NCBI RefSeq assembly: GCF_009720655.1
Contig: NZ_WNKS01000009.1
Coordinates: 62,001 to 126,000 of the forward strand
Source of the DNA: Rhodoblastus acidophilus
Lineage (GTDB): Bacteria > Pseudomonadota > Alphaproteobacteria > Rhizobiales > Beijerinckiaceae
Length of the DNA stretch: 64,000 bases
Direction of reading: 5' to 3'
Positions within the stretch are counted from its first letter, which is position 1. Every line of letters starts with the position of its first letter. Below, one piece after another: positions 32,097-42,016 of this stretch. Under the pieces are notes generated by a model. The model did no database searches. It was not told the origin of the DNA and worked only from the letters and a program-made list of their open reading frames with translations. Both the position numbers and the translations under genes were made by a program.

Positions 32097-33739
32097 TGTT
32101 TGAGACATCTGATCGGACCGCGCGGCGTAGCCCGATCTCGGCGGAACAGGCAGGCGCTGGTGTCGGAAGCGCGCGGTTCACGAACCGCAGCTTGCTCGCC
32201 GTCGCGGCGCTGGTGTTTCTTGCGCCGAATCTCGTCTTCGCCCTGCAATTGAACATCGCGCCAGCCTTGCTGCTGGCGTGCGGCGTGCTGGGGGCGGCGG
32301 TGCTGACCCTCCGGCGCCCCGATGGGCCGACCGCCGTCCTGGACGCGCCGGTCGACACGCGCCTGCTGGCGATCTGCGCGGCTTTGGCCCTGGCCCTGTG
32401 CGTTCTTGGCGGCGAGGGACATTTTTTTTATTCCACGACCGACTGGCTGATCCGCGACGCGGTTCTGGCCGATCTGACGTCAAACCCGAGCACCGCGCCC
32501 GTGCAATCGACGCTCGATGGCGCGCATTATTTTCTGCGCGCGCCGCTGGGCATGTATTTTCTTCCGGCGTCTCTAGGCAAGCTGGCGGGACTGACCGGCG
32601 CGCATTACGCGCTGCTGGCGCAGAACAGCCTGCTGCTGGCGATCGTGCTCTATTTCGCGGGCGTGCTTGGGGGCGGGTGGCGCCTTGTGCTGCTGCTGAT
32701 CGTCATCAACGGCATGGACATTCTGCCGGTGATCCTCACCAGCCCGTTTGCGTCGGGCGAGCCCGTCACCGGTGAACCGCTTTACAATTCGCTGCTGAAA
32801 ATGCCGCGGTATGCGCTCGAGCATGACAATCTCGAATGGTGGAACGGGCTGCTCAATTACCCGAGCCATGTCTCGCATCTGTTCTGGGCGCCCAATCACG
32901 CCCTGCCGGGATTCTTCTTCGCCATTCTGTGCCTGCTGGCCGCGCTCGGGGAAATCGATCTTGCGGTGCTCGGCGTCTTCTTCGGGGCCTTGCTGCTCTG
33001 GTCGCCGCTGGCTGCGCTTCCCGCTGTGGCCATCCTTCCCTATTTCGCGTGGCGCGCAGGACTTCGCGGCTTGGCGAAGCCGCGCTTATGGGTCGGCGCC
33101 GTTTGCGCGCTGTGCTTCGCGCCCGTGGCGGTTTACCTGACGCTGACATCCTCTTCGATCCCGGCCCAGGCGGTGTATGTCGCGGAAGGTTTTGTTCTGT
33201 TCTATCTGGTCTTCCTGATCGTCAAGATTCCGCATGCTTTCGTGCTCGCATGGTTTCGGAAATCGATCGCGCCGGAAATGACAGGGTTATTGGCGGTTTC
33301 CGTTGCGGTCCTCGCGCTGCTGCCCTTCCTGAATTTCGGGCCGTCGAACGACGTGGTCATGCGTGGATCGGTCGCGCCGCTCTTCATTCTCTCCTTCGTT
33401 TTCGCCAAGTTCGCGATGGACCTGCCGCGAAAGAGCGCCGCGGGGAGACTCGTCCTCGTGATTGTCGGTCTCGGCCTCATCACGCCCTTGCGCGACATAC
33501 AGCGCGCCTTGATCACGCCCTCCTACGCCATCAGCGCCTGCAACCTGATCACGGCGGCGCATCAACTGGGGCCCGGTCTGTCGACGAACTACCTGACGCC
33601 GGTCTCGAGCGCACCGCCTTGGCTGCTTCGCGCGCCCGGCGCCGACGCGCGCGTCGAGACCGTCGCCGTCGGCGCCCCGTGGTGCTGGCCCGGCCATCCG
33701 GCGCTGCGCTCGCCCAAGGTTGCGGAGGCGGGGCGATGA
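32084..33739 (+). CDS. polytopic membrane protein of polysaccharide cluster (Gtr-like candidate)
   Basis: 551 aa with about 11-12 hydrophobic helices (for example [62 protein letters not shown]). The large loop after the second or third helix carries [19 protein letters not shown], and a further loop LPALY-less segment NHALPGFFF has a His/Asn pattern seen in GT-C transferases. No family can be named. It is coupled to rfbH (overlap 13 nt, second start in TAATG) and to the GtrA-like gene (ATGA), so it may be the serotype-specific transferase of a Gtr set. Confidence 0.7.
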   Translation: MRSIMFETSDRTARRSPISAEQAGAGVGSARFTNRSLLAVAALVFLAPNLVFALQLNIAPALLLACGVLGAAVLTLRRPDGPTAVLDAPVDTRLLAICAALALALCVLGGEGHFFYSTTDWLIRDAVLADLTSNPSTAPVQSTLDGAHYFLRAPLGMYFLPASLGKLAGLTGAHYALLAQNSLLLAIVLYFAGVLGGGWRLVLLLIVINGMDILPVILTSPFASGEPVTGEPLYNSLLKMPRYALEHDNLEWWNGLLNYPSHVSHLFWAPNHALPGFFFAILCLLAALGEIDLAVLGVFFGALLLWSPLAALPAVAILPYFAWRAGLRGLAKPRLWVGAVCALCFAPVAVYLTLTSSSIPAQAVYVAEGFVLFYLVFLIVKIPHAFVLAWFRKSIAPEMTGLLAVSVAVLALLPFLNFGPSNDVVMRGSVAPLFILSFVFAKFAMDLPRKSAAGRLVLVIVGLGLITPLRDIQRALITPSYAISACNLITAAHQLGPGLSTNYLTPVSSAPPWLLRAPGADARVETVAVGAPWCWPGHPALRSPKVAEAGR

Positions 33740-34182
33740 CTCCTGCGCGAACCGCGAAGGAGAAGGCGATCGGATTGATCCGCCGTCTGGCGCAAGTGCG
33801 CGTGCTGCGGTTCCTGGTGGTTGGCGGGCTGAACACCGCCTTCGGCTATGGCCTGTATTATGCGCTGCTGCGGCTCAGCGGGTCGGCGATGTTCGCGTTG
33901 ACGCTCGGCACGGTTCTCAACGTTCTCTTCAATTTCATGACCACGGGCGCGCTGGTGTTCCGCAGGATGGAAGGCCACAGGCTCGTCCGCTACCTTGGTG
34001 TCTACGTCCTGGTCTACCTTTACAACGCCGCCGGGCTCATCCTTCTCCTGGCGGTCAAGGTCGACCCTGCGCTGGCGGGGCTGTTGCTGCTGCCGGGCGC
34101 GGTGGTCTTATCCTATCTGCTCAACCGCTCCTTCGTCTTCAATGCGCGGCCTGGCGCCGGCCACGAGAAAACGCATGCATGA
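33736..34182 (+). CDS. GtrA-family membrane protein
   Basis: 148 aa with four membrane helices. It opens with the family motif VLRFLVVGGLNTAFGYGLYYALL at about residues 22-44 and ends with LSYLLNRSFVFN, both hallmarks of GtrA. GtrA proteins are thought to flip undecaprenyl-linked sugars for O-antigen side-branch addition. It overlaps both neighbours (ATGA upstream, 8 nt downstream), consistent with one operon. Confidence 0.9.
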   Translation: MTPARTAKEKAIGLIRRLAQVRVLRFLVVGGLNTAFGYGLYYALLRLSGSAMFALTLGTVLNVLFNFMTTGALVFRRMEGHRLVRYLGVYVLVYLYNAAGLILLLAVKVDPALAGLLLLPGAVVLSYLLNRSFVFNARPGAGHEKTHA

Positions 34183-35218
34183 ATTGCCGCTCTCCTGCGC
34201 CGCCTGCGGTTTTCCAGTTCCCGAGGTCGTTGTCATCGGCGGTCTGCGGCGGACCGCGTGCCCGTCGTGCCATCATTCGCAACGGATCGATGTCGAGCCG
34301 TTCGACTACCAGGGTTTCGCCATGGGCGGACCCGGGCGGACGCCTGAACGGCTCTCCGCGCAGGCGGGCTTTGTCACACCCCACCTCGCCGATGGCGCGC
34401 GCGCGCTGGAAATCGGCTGCGCCGCGGGCGACCTCGCCCAGGAGTTGAGGCGCCGAAAAACCTTCGCCCTTTATCACGGCGTCGAGTTTTCGCCGGCGCG
34501 GGACATGGCCGCGACGCGGATGGACCGGGTCTTCACCCGGCCGCTCCAGGACTTGCTGGCGTCGGGCGAGATCGAGGCGGGCGGCTATGATCTGGTGCTG
34601 TCCTCCCATTGCCTCGAACATTTGAGCGTTCCATCCGATGTGGTCGCGGCGATGGCGCAAGCGATGACGCCCGACGCGCTGCTGTTCCTGGAGACGCCCA
34701 ATCGCAGCGGTCATGCGCGGCTGCCCTTCGACGACAACCGTTCGCACATCCATTTCTTCGGCGTGTCATCGCTCACCCGCCTGCTGGCGCGGCACGGCCT
34801 TGAGACCATCGCCGCGGAGACCGGCGCGCGGCACGATGCGCGCTATTCAGATTCCCTGCGCGTGCTGGCGCGGCGGCCCGCTCCCTTGCGCGCCGATCCG
34901 ACGCTGCTTTCCAGCCATCCCCGACTCGCCGGCGTCGATCGTATCGTGGTCTGGGGCGCCGGCCGCATGGTCGAGGAGATGCTGGCCTATTATCTCGATC
35001 CCGCGCGCATCGCCTTCTTTGTCGACAAGGACGCGGCCAAGCAGGGTGGGGTTCGTCTGGGCGCGCCGGTGCGCGCGCCGGAAGCGCTGGAGGCGGGGGC
35101 GGACTGGACGGTGCTGATCAATTCGCTGGAGTTCGAGGCGCCGATCCGCGCCGAGATCGAGACGCGCTTCGGCGGACGCGTCGACCGCATCGTCGCCATA
35201 GCCGAACTGCTCGAGTGA
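34175..35218 (+). CDS. class I SAM methyltransferase with zinc-finger and C-terminal nucleotide-like domain
   Basis: 347 aa. Cys8, Cys11, Cys29 and Cys32 form a rubredoxin-like zinc site, followed by a SAM domain (ALEIGCAAGDLAQEL at about 76-90; SSHCLEHL). The C-terminal domain carries a GAGRMVEEMLAYY dinucleotide-like motif near 253. This order resembles sugar C-methyltransferases of deoxysugar pathways. Acting on a CDP-keto-deoxysugar is inference. It overlaps the GtrA gene by 8 nt. Confidence 0.75.
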   Translation: MHELPLSCAACGFPVPEVVVIGGLRRTACPSCHHSQRIDVEPFDYQGFAMGGPGRTPERLSAQAGFVTPHLADGARALEIGCAAGDLAQELRRRKTFALYHGVEFSPARDMAATRMDRVFTRPLQDLLASGEIEAGGYDLVLSSHCLEHLSVPSDVVAAMAQAMTPDALLFLETPNRSGHARLPFDDNRSHIHFFGVSSLTRLLARHGLETIAAETGARHDARYSDSLRVLARRPAPLRADPTLLSSHPRLAGVDRIVVWGAGRMVEEMLAYYLDPARIAFFVDKDAAKQGGVRLGAPVRAPEALEAGADWTVLINSLEFEAPIRAEIETRFGGRVDRIVAIAELLE

Positions 35219-35259
35219 TTGCGCTCGGCTGCAATGTTCTCGTCTAAAAAGGTTTGGAA

Positions 35260-36021
35260 ATGAGCATTCAACAGGGAATTTTCAACAACGCCCGCATCCT
35301 CGCATCCTCTTCCTTGCGGTGGGCGCTCAAGAAGATCATGGCTTCGCGCTATACTTTTGCTTTTCCGCAATCCTTTAGAATATACTCGCCATGGTACGAA
35401 GAAGAATTCCTTCGAAACACTTTTGAGCCCGTTTCGGGTCGCACTCTTCTCACCGAAGACAGGTGCTACATTCTGGAGCAATTCGTCCGCCAATGCGCCT
35501 TGCTTGAGGGCGATATGGCGGAATGTGGCGTCTACAAAGGGGGCGGCGCGCTGCTGATGGCGCGCGCCCTTCAGGCGGCGCGCGCCGGGGAAGGCCGCGC
35601 CCCCGGAGAGCTTTTTTTGTTCGATACATTCGAAGGGATGCCCGACACCTCGGGCGCCGATGCGAAGGTGCACGATGCCGGAGACTTCGGCGACACGTCC
35701 TTGGCTTCGGTGACGAGGCTCATGTCGCCGTTTCCTTTCGCCACCCTGCGCCCCGGCTTCATACCCGCCACCCTGGCTGGCCTGGAAGATCGCAAGTTTT
35801 CCTTCGTCCATATCGACGTGGATCTCTACAGATCGACGCTGGACTGTCTGGACTTCTTCTTTCCTCGGCTCGTCTCCGGCGGAATCATCCTGTTCGACGA
35901 CTACGGGATGCGGATTTACGAGCAGGCGCAGAAGAAGGCCGTCGATGAGTTCTTCGCGTCAAGGTCCGTGAAGCCCATCAGCCTGACCAACGGCCAAACC
36001 TTTTTGATCAAGGCGCCATAG
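35260..36021 (+). CDS. TylF/MycF-family O-methyltransferase
   Basis: 253 aa. Family motifs are GDMAECGVYKGGGALLMARAL (about 85-105, SAM binding), FDTFEGMPDTS, and HIDVDLYRSTLDCLDFFFPRL with the metal-binding Asp pair and IILFDDYG. The family O-methylates sugars such as deoxyhexoses on exported glycans or macrolides. The start at 35260 is preceded by AAGG; a TTG 6 nt earlier is less likely. It ends convergently with the GT2 gene, 32 nt apart. Its lower-GC 5' part (about 35340-35420) differs from its neighbours. Confidence 0.85.
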   Translation: MSIQQGIFNNARILASSSLRWALKKIMASRYTFAFPQSFRIYSPWYEEEFLRNTFEPVSGRTLLTEDRCYILEQFVRQCALLEGDMAECGVYKGGGALLMARALQAARAGEGRAPGELFLFDTFEGMPDTSGADAKVHDAGDFGDTSLASVTRLMSPFPFATLRPGFIPATLAGLEDRKFSFVHIDVDLYRSTLDCLDFFFPRLVSGGIILFDDYGMRIYEQAQKKAVDEFFASRSVKPISLTNGQTFLIKAP

Positions 36022-36053
36022 GCCTTGCGAATCGGGTTCCCGCCTGATCCGTC

Positions 36054-36989
36054 TCAGTCGAAGTTCACCCGCTCCTTCTCGACCACCAGCGGGAAGCGTC
36101 GCGCATATTGCAGGAGCACGCCGACATATTCGCCGAGCAGGCCCAGCGCGAGAAGTTGCACGGAGCCGAGCATGAACACGGCGATCAGGATCGGCGCGAT
36201 GCCGAAGGGGATGCTGCTCCAGAACAGCACTTTTGCGACGAGATAGAGAAAGCCGAAGACAAAACTCAGGCAGGCCGCGACAAAACCCGTCACCGTCATC
36301 AGCCGCATCGGGGCCTTGGAAAAGGTGGTGATGCCCATCAGCGCGAAGTCGATGAGGTCGAACAGGCTGTGCTTGGACGACCCGTGCATGCGGTCGGGCT
36401 GATGATAGGTGACGACCTTGCGCTCGAAACCGATCTCCGGGACCAGGCCGCGAAAATACGGGTCCGGTTCGTAGAGCGTGCGCATGACGTCCATGACGCG
36501 TCGGTCGTAGAGGCCGTAGCCCATGTAGTTGGCGATCTGCTCGACCTTCGAAATCTTGCGGATCAGGCTGTAAAAAATTTTCCGGGCCAGGGCGATGGGC
36601 GGAGAACCGGCGCCGGCGTTCTCGCGGACCGCGACGACGATTTTGTAACCGTCCTCCCAGGCGCGAACCATTTCCGGGATAAGTGCGGGCGGCGTTTGCA
36701 GGTCGGCGACGACGGGGATGACGGCGTCGCCGTTCACCTCGAGCATGGCGTGGTGAGGCGAGCGCGCGGGGCCAAAATTGCGGGCGTTGACGATGATTTT
36801 GACGCGCTTGTCCCTGGCGGCGATCTCCTTGAGGATCGCCACGGTGCGATCCTGCGAGCAATTGTCGATGAAGACGTGCTCATAGGCGTAGCCCGGAAGC
36901 TCGCTCATGATTTTTCTGCAGGCTTCGTAGCATTCCGCGATGCCTGCCTCCTCGTTGTAGCAGGGCGTCACGAGGCTCAGGGTTTTCAT
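36054..36989 (-). CDS. glycosyltransferase family 2, GtrB/DPM1-like with two C-terminal helices
   Basis: 311 aa. GT-A domain with LSLVTPCYNEEAGI at the N-terminus, the metal-binding region VVADLQTPPALIPEMV (DxQ variant near 96) and GYGLYDRRVMDVM. Two C-terminal membrane helices follow at about 225-295, ending in the GEYVGVLLQYARRFPL motif typical of bactoprenol glycosyltransferases. It would load a sugar onto undecaprenyl phosphate for the GtrA-like flippase. ATG at 36989 follows GAGAGGAAGCCG. It is divergent from the NeuB-like gene. Confidence 0.9.
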   Translation of the reverse strand: MKTLSLVTPCYNEEAGIAECYEACRKIMSELPGYAYEHVFIDNCSQDRTVAILKEIAARDKRVKIIVNARNFGPARSPHHAMLEVNGDAVIPVVADLQTPPALIPEMVRAWEDGYKIVVAVRENAGAGSPPIALARKIFYSLIRKISKVEQIANYMGYGLYDRRVMDVMRTLYEPDPYFRGLVPEIGFERKVVTYHQPDRMHGSSKHSLFDLIDFALMGITTFSKAPMRLMTVTGFVAACLSFVFGFLYLVAKVLFWSSIPFGIAPILIAVFMLGSVQLLALGLLGEYVGVLLQYARRFPLVVEKERVNFD

Positions 36990-37260
36990 CGGCTTCCTCT
37001 CCACGCCGCGCCGAACGCCGCTGGCGACGAGCCAAGACCTTGGGGCATCCACGGTAAACGCGGCGTTACATGGCGGCGTTCACCGTTTCGCCGCAAGCTT
37101 TGACGCAGCGGCAGAGACGAAAGGGATTCTTAACCTAAAGCTGGAAAGGTTCGTCGACGGAGACGGTTGGAAGGCGCACGCGCCAAATGCTTGACGAAGG
37201 CCGGTGATCGGCGTCGCCGGGCGACGTGTTCAGTAGTTGTGATTTCAATGGAGGCCCTGC

Positions 37261-38385
37261 GTGCGCGACGCAATTTTCACCGATCTCTTTGTCCTTGAAC
37301 TCGCATCGAATCACTGGGGCAAGCTCGAGCGCGGACTGAAAATCGTTCAGGATTACGGCCGCGTCGTTCGGGCCAATGGCGTGCGCGCCGCCATGAAGCT
37401 GCAATTCCGCGACGTCGACAGTTTCATTCACAAGGATTTCCGCGACCGCGCCGATATCCGCTATGTCAAGAAGACGCTCGACACCCACATGCCCTGGGAA
37501 AGCTACCGCTGGCTGACGCAAGCCGTGCGCGACCATGACATGGTGGTGATGGCGACGCCTTTCGACGAGCGCTCGGTGGAGAAATGCGTCGAATATGGCG
37601 TCGAGATCATGAAAATCGCCAGCTCCGACATCAAGGACTGGCATCTGATCGGCAAGATCGCTGCGACCCGCAAACCCGTGATCATTTCCACCGGCGGCGC
37701 CTCGCTGGCGGAAATCGACGCCATCGTCGCCTATTTCAACGCCCGCGAAATTCCGCTCGCCATCAACCATTGTGTTTCGCTCTATCCGAGCGAGGACGCC
37801 GACCTCGAACTCAACCAGATCGACTTCCTCATCAACCGCTATCCCGAAAACGAGATCGGCTTTTCCAGCCACGAATATCACGACTGGCAGGCGTCGATCC
37901 TGATGGCCTATGCCAAGGGCGCGCGCACGTTCGAGCGCCACGTCGACATCGACTACGACAATGTGCCGGTTTCCGCCTATTGCTCGCTGCCGCACCAGGT
38001 GGACGTCTGGTTCAAGGCGTTCAACAAGGCGAAGGAGATGTGCGGCGGCTCCGGCAAGGCCAAGCGCATGCCGCCGCAGCGCGAAATCGCCTATCTCGAC
38101 GGTCTGGTGCGTGGCGTTTACGCCCGGCGCGAGCTGCCGGCTGGCCACGTGATCAGCGCCGGCGACGTCTATCTCGCCATTCCCTTGCAGCAGGGCCAAT
38201 TGTCTTGCCGCGAACTCGCCCATGGCGACGTCCTGCGCGCCGCGGTCGCGGCCGATGGCGTGGTGCGCTTCGACAATGTTCTTGGCGCGCGCTCCGGCGA
38301 CGAGGCCTTGCGCGCCATGATCGAGACGCGCGGCCTGCCCGCGGAGGCGCCACAGCCGCTGCTCAAGGTGGCGGCCGGCGGCTGA
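37261..38385 (+). CDS. NeuB-like N-acylneuraminate synthase family protein with SAF domain
   Basis: 374 aa from GTG with GGAGG 6 nt upstream. The TIM-barrel domain (about 8-290) contains KLQFRD, ATPFDERSVEKCVEYG, IASSDIKDWHLIGKIA, ISTGGASLAEID and HCVSLYPS, matching the sialic acid synthase pattern. The C-terminal SAF/antifreeze-like domain spans about 300-365. NeuB enzymes condense PEP with an acylated hexosamine to make nonulosonic acids. No NeuA, NeuC or other nonulosonate gene is nearby, so the substrate may differ. It is followed 16 nt later by a ThDP enzyme, suggesting a joint pathway. Confidence 0.82.
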   Translation: MRDAIFTDLFVLELASNHWGKLERGLKIVQDYGRVVRANGVRAAMKLQFRDVDSFIHKDFRDRADIRYVKKTLDTHMPWESYRWLTQAVRDHDMVVMATPFDERSVEKCVEYGVEIMKIASSDIKDWHLIGKIAATRKPVIISTGGASLAEIDAIVAYFNAREIPLAINHCVSLYPSEDADLELNQIDFLINRYPENEIGFSSHEYHDWQASILMAYAKGARTFERHVDIDYDNVPVSAYCSLPHQVDVWFKAFNKAKEMCGGSGKAKRMPPQREIAYLDGLVRGVYARRELPAGHVISAGDVYLAIPLQQGQLSCRELAHGDVLRAAVAADGVVRFDNVLGARSGDEALRAMIETRGLPAEAPQPLLKVAAGG

Positions 38386-38401
38386 CCGGGAGTTTTTTTG
38401 C

Positions 38402-40228
38402 ATGATCCGTGTCGCCGACTATATCGCCGCCCGCCTTGTCGAGGGCGGGGTCAGCCATGCCTTTCTGGTGACCGGCGGCGGCGCCATGCACCTCAACGAC
38501 GCTTTTACGCGACATCCGGGCCTGACCCCCGTCTGCTTCCATCATGAGCAGGCCTGCGCCATGGCCGCCGAGGGCTATTCCCGCGTGAGCGGGAAGCTCG
38601 CGCTGGTCAATGTCACCACCGGGCCCGGCGGCATCAACGCGCTCAACGGCGTTTTTGGCGCCTATACCGATTCCGTCGGCATGATCGTCGTCTCCGGTCA
38701 GGTCAAGCGCGAGACCCTGATGGCGAATTACGATCTCCCGCTGCGCCAGCTCGGCGACCAGGAGGTCGATATCGTTGCGATGGTTCGCCCTATCGTCAAG
38801 AATGTGGTCTGCCTGCAAAATCCCGAGGACGTGCGCTACGAGGTCGAAAAAGCCTTGTGGCTGGCTCAGAACGGTCGCCCCGGCCCGGTGTGGATCGATG
38901 TGCCCGTGGATGTGCAGGGGGCAAAGGTCGACCAAGATTTTTTGCGCGGCTTTGTGCCTGGGGAGGCCGATGTTCCTTCGGTCGAACAGGGTGCGCTGAA
39001 GGGCGAGGCGTTGCGCGCGGCGGCGCGCGAACTGATCGCGCGGCTGCGGGCTTCCGAGCGCCCCGTGTTGATGCCGGGAACCGGCGTGCGCGCGTCCGGC
39101 GCGTACGAACAATTTTTGCGCGTGGTCGAGCGGCTGGGCGTTCCCGTCGCCACCGCGTTCAACGCGCATGACCTGCTCGCCGACGATCACCCCTGCTACG
39201 CCGGCCGTCCCGGAACGGTCGGCGACCGCGCCGGCAATTTCGCGGTCCAAAATTCGGATTGTTTGCTGGTGCTCGGCTGCCGGCTCAACATTCGCCAGAT
39301 CAGCTACAACTGGTCCGCCTTCGCGCGCTCGGCGTTCAAGGCGATGGTCGATATCGACAAGGCCGAACTCGCCAAGCCGACGCTCGAGATCGACGCGCCG
39401 ATCCATGCCGACCTCGGCGATTTTTTCGAGGCGATGCTGGCCGAACTCGACGCCTACGCGCGCGCGCCGGCCCATGCGGCCTGGCTCGACTGGTGCGCCG
39501 AACGCGTCAAACGCTATCCGACCGTATTGCCCGAGTACCGGGAGCGGGAGACGCCGGTCAATCCTTACGTGTTCGCCCGCGACCTGTTCGAGCGGCTCGA
39601 GTCCGACGATGTCGTCGTCACCGCCAACGCCACGGCCTGCGTGGTCACGTTTCAGGCGGCGCGCATAAAGGCGGGTCAAAGACTGTTTTCGAATTCGGGC
39701 AGCGCCTCCATGGGCTATGACCTGCCCGCCGCCATCGGCGCGCATTATGCGACGGGCGGACGCGTCATCTGTCTCGCCGGCGACGGCAGCATCATGATGA
39801 ACTTGCAGGAATTGCAGACGATTGTCGGCCAAAAGCTGCCGATCAAGATTTTTGTCCTGTCGAACGACGGCTATCATTCCATCGTCCAGACGCAGCGCGC
39901 CTTCTTCTCCGACAATATTTTCGGATGTGGGCCGGCGAACGGCGTCACTTTTCCGGATTTTTTGCGCGTCGCCTCGGCTTTCGGCATCGAGGCGCGCCGC
40001 TGCGCCGCGCACAAAAACCTCGACGCGACGATCCTCGCCACGCTGGACGGGGAGGGGCCGCAAATCTGCGAGATCAAGCTCAACCCGGCGCAGTCGTTTG
40101 CGCCGAAGTTGTCGTCGCGAAAACTCGAGGACGGTCGCATGGTCTCGGCGCCGCTCGAGGACATGGCGCCGTTCCTGTCGCGCGAGGAACTGGCCGAAAA
40201 CATGATCGCCCCCATGCTGGAGGGCTGA
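38402..40228 (+). CDS. acetolactate-synthase-like thiamine diphosphate enzyme
   Basis: 608 aa with the three ThDP domains: Pyr domain (catalytic Glu in FHHEQACAMAAEGY near residue 50), central domain, and PP domain with GDGSIMMNLQELQTI near 461. The sequence departs from biosynthetic IlvB (no small subunit beside it). It is one gene from NeuB-like and in a cluster with rfbFGH. Relatives include YerE, which adds a two-carbon unit to CDP-4-keto-3,6-dideoxyglucose to make branched-chain yersiniose; that function here is inference. It ends 1 nt from the convergent sugar transferase gene. Confidence 0.8.
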   Translation: MIRVADYIAARLVEGGVSHAFLVTGGGAMHLNDAFTRHPGLTPVCFHHEQACAMAAEGYSRVSGKLALVNVTTGPGGINALNGVFGAYTDSVGMIVVSGQVKRETLMANYDLPLRQLGDQEVDIVAMVRPIVKNVVCLQNPEDVRYEVEKALWLAQNGRPGPVWIDVPVDVQGAKVDQDFLRGFVPGEADVPSVEQGALKGEALRAAARELIARLRASERPVLMPGTGVRASGAYEQFLRVVERLGVPVATAFNAHDLLADDHPCYAGRPGTVGDRAGNFAVQNSDCLLVLGCRLNIRQISYNWSAFARSAFKAMVDIDKAELAKPTLEIDAPIHADLGDFFEAMLAELDAYARAPAHAAWLDWCAERVKRYPTVLPEYRERETPVNPYVFARDLFERLESDDVVVTANATACVVTFQAARIKAGQRLFSNSGSASMGYDLPAAIGAHYATGGRVICLAGDGSIMMNLQELQTIVGQKLPIKIFVLSNDGYHSIVQTQRAFFSDNIFGCGPANGVTFPDFLRVASAFGIEARRCAAHKNLDATILATLDGEGPQICEIKLNPAQSFAPKLSSRKLEDGRMVSAPLEDMAPFLSREELAENMIAPMLEG

Positions 40229-40229
40229 C

Positions 40230-41705
40230 TCAATAGGCGTTGCGGTAGGCGGCGCGCGAAAAGAGGGTCAGGAAGAGGATCCGGACGTCGAGCCACAGGG
40301 ACCAGTGGTCGATGTAATAGAGGTCGTGCTCGACGCGGCCGCGCACCTTCTCCTTGGTGTCGAGTTCGCCCCGGAAACCATGCGCCTGAGCCCAGCCGGT
40401 GATGCCTGGCTTCACATTGTGGCGGCGGGCCGCCTGGCTGATGGTGCGGCCGAGCATCTGGTCGTGCGCCATGATGTGCGGACGCGGCCCCACCAGGGAC
40501 ATCTGTCCGAGCAGCACATTGATCAGTTGCGGCAACTCGTCGATGTTGGTGCGGCGAATGAACCGGCCCACGCGGGTGACGCGCGCGTCCTTCCGCGTCG
40601 CCTGGCGGAGGTCCGCGCCGCTTTTCGTCCAGGTCATCGAGCGAAACTTGAAGATGCCAAACGGCCGTTGATTGAAGCCGTAGCGTCTTTGCCGAAAGAA
40701 GACGGGGCCAGGGCTGTCGAGCTTGATGGCGAGGGCGACGAGCGCGAACAGCGGCAGCAGCGCCAAAAGGCCGCAACTCGCGGCGACCAGATCAAAAACC
40801 CGCTTCGCCCGAATCTCGAAACTGTTGAGCGGGCGCCTGACCAGGCGAATGCTGGAGATCGGCCCGACCTTGTCGATGGTGGCGCCGTCAAATTTTTCAA
40901 GAATGCGGTCCGGCCCCAGGTGAACCGATGTCGGCAAGCCCAAAAACGTTTCGACGCAGGCCTCGATGGCCCGGACTTCATGCCACGGCAGAAGAATGAA
41001 GACATCGTCGGGCTGGAAAATGCGCGCCGTCGCCGTCGCGAGCTGCAAATCCTCTGCGATCGTGTTCCGGTTTCGCAGAACCGCGGCGGTGACGTCCATT
41101 CCAAGCGACCACGGCTTGTAACGTTCGGAGAAGGCGTTGATTTCCTCTTCATAGCCGACGAGGAACACGCGATTCAGTGAAACCTCGCCGCTTCGCAGCG
41201 ATTCGCGCGCCCAGTGTTCGGCGAGGCGTCTCGTCGCCAGTAGGGTGATCGCTCCCATGCCGAAGAAAAGAATTGTTGCGACGCGAGACATCTCGCAGCC
41301 GCTCCTCGTGACGAACGCAAACATCGACGCCATGGAGAAGGCGTAGATCCACCGTCTGAACAGCGAAGGGAAATTGATCTTTTCGCTCAAGATGTTGCGA
41401 AAGCAGTAGCCGTCATGAAACAGATTTTGCCCGACAAAGAGAGCAACGATCAGAAGCGCGAAATCGATTTCGTCTCCGATCGGCTCACTGTAGCCGTGGA
41501 AAAGTCCATTATAGAGTCTGCACGTCAGGACTGCCGCGGTGACGATCACGCATGCGTCGAGCGTCGCAAGCATGGCCGGGAAGGCGCCCAGAGCCGCTTT
41601 GCTGCTCACGCGCAGACGGCCTTTGCGCCGTCTGACGCTGCGCCAGGCGCCGTGTTGTCCCACAATCGGAACGATGCTGTTCATTTTGGCGTTCGGCTTG
41701 AGCAT
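40230..41705 (-). CDS. polyprenyl-phosphate glycosylphosphotransferase (WcaJ-like)
   Basis: 491 aa from ATG 41705; a GTG at 41771 would add 22 residues and neither has a strong ribosome site. The N-terminal half has four membrane helices and a Rossmann-like cytosolic domain. The C-terminal bacterial-sugar-transferase domain starts [20 protein letters not shown] and carries [38 protein letters not shown] and [15 protein letters not shown]. It transfers a sugar-1-phosphate to undecaprenyl phosphate, starting repeat-unit synthesis. A closely spaced end with the ThDP gene is convergent. Confidence 0.92.
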   Translation of the reverse strand: MLKPNAKMNSIVPIVGQHGAWRSVRRRKGRLRVSSKAALGAFPAMLATLDACVIVTAAVLTCRLYNGLFHGYSEPIGDEIDFALLIVALFVGQNLFHDGYCFRNILSEKINFPSLFRRWIYAFSMASMFAFVTRSGCEMSRVATILFFGMGAITLLATRRLAEHWARESLRSGEVSLNRVFLVGYEEEINAFSERYKPWSLGMDVTAAVLRNRNTIAEDLQLATATARIFQPDDVFILLPWHEVRAIEACVETFLGLPTSVHLGPDRILEKFDGATIDKVGPISSIRLVRRPLNSFEIRAKRVFDLVAASCGLLALLPLFALVALAIKLDSPGPVFFRQRRYGFNQRPFGIFKFRSMTWTKSGADLRQATRKDARVTRVGRFIRRTNIDELPQLINVLLGQMSLVGPRPHIMAHDQMLGRTISQAARRHNVKPGITGWAQAHGFRGELDTKEKVRGRVEHDLYYIDHWSLWLDVRILFLTLFSRAAYRNAY

Positions 41706-41865
41706 CTGTGTCTCGATATTGCTTGAGCCTGTCCGGGAATGCGGTTTTTCACCTTCCCTTAGGTCAATCACGCAAGACGCAAGCCAAATCCGCGCTTTTG
41801 GCGGACCCGCCCCTTTACAGTTGGAAGGCCGCCATTCCGGGAAAAGACGAGAAACGCATCAAGTC

Positions 41866-41923
41866 ATACGGTTTCCGCAAGATCGCTTCGCGATTCGCGA
41901 AAACGAAATCGCGCGGAAATCCT
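41866..41923 (-). repeat. composite intergenic repeat (copy 2)
   Basis: 58 nt matching 2905-2962 on the opposite strand with a single difference. It lies in the 300-nt gap between the sugar transferase and the acyltransferase genes; I see nothing else in that gap apart from these hairpins. Confidence 0.8.
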
Positions 41924-42016
41924 GCAGAGGCTTGCCAAGCCGCCGTCGCAATTCGGTGGCGGCGAGCGGTTTGTGCGGGAATGTCATGCCGCCAAGGCAG
42001 CCATGTTCAGACGCCT

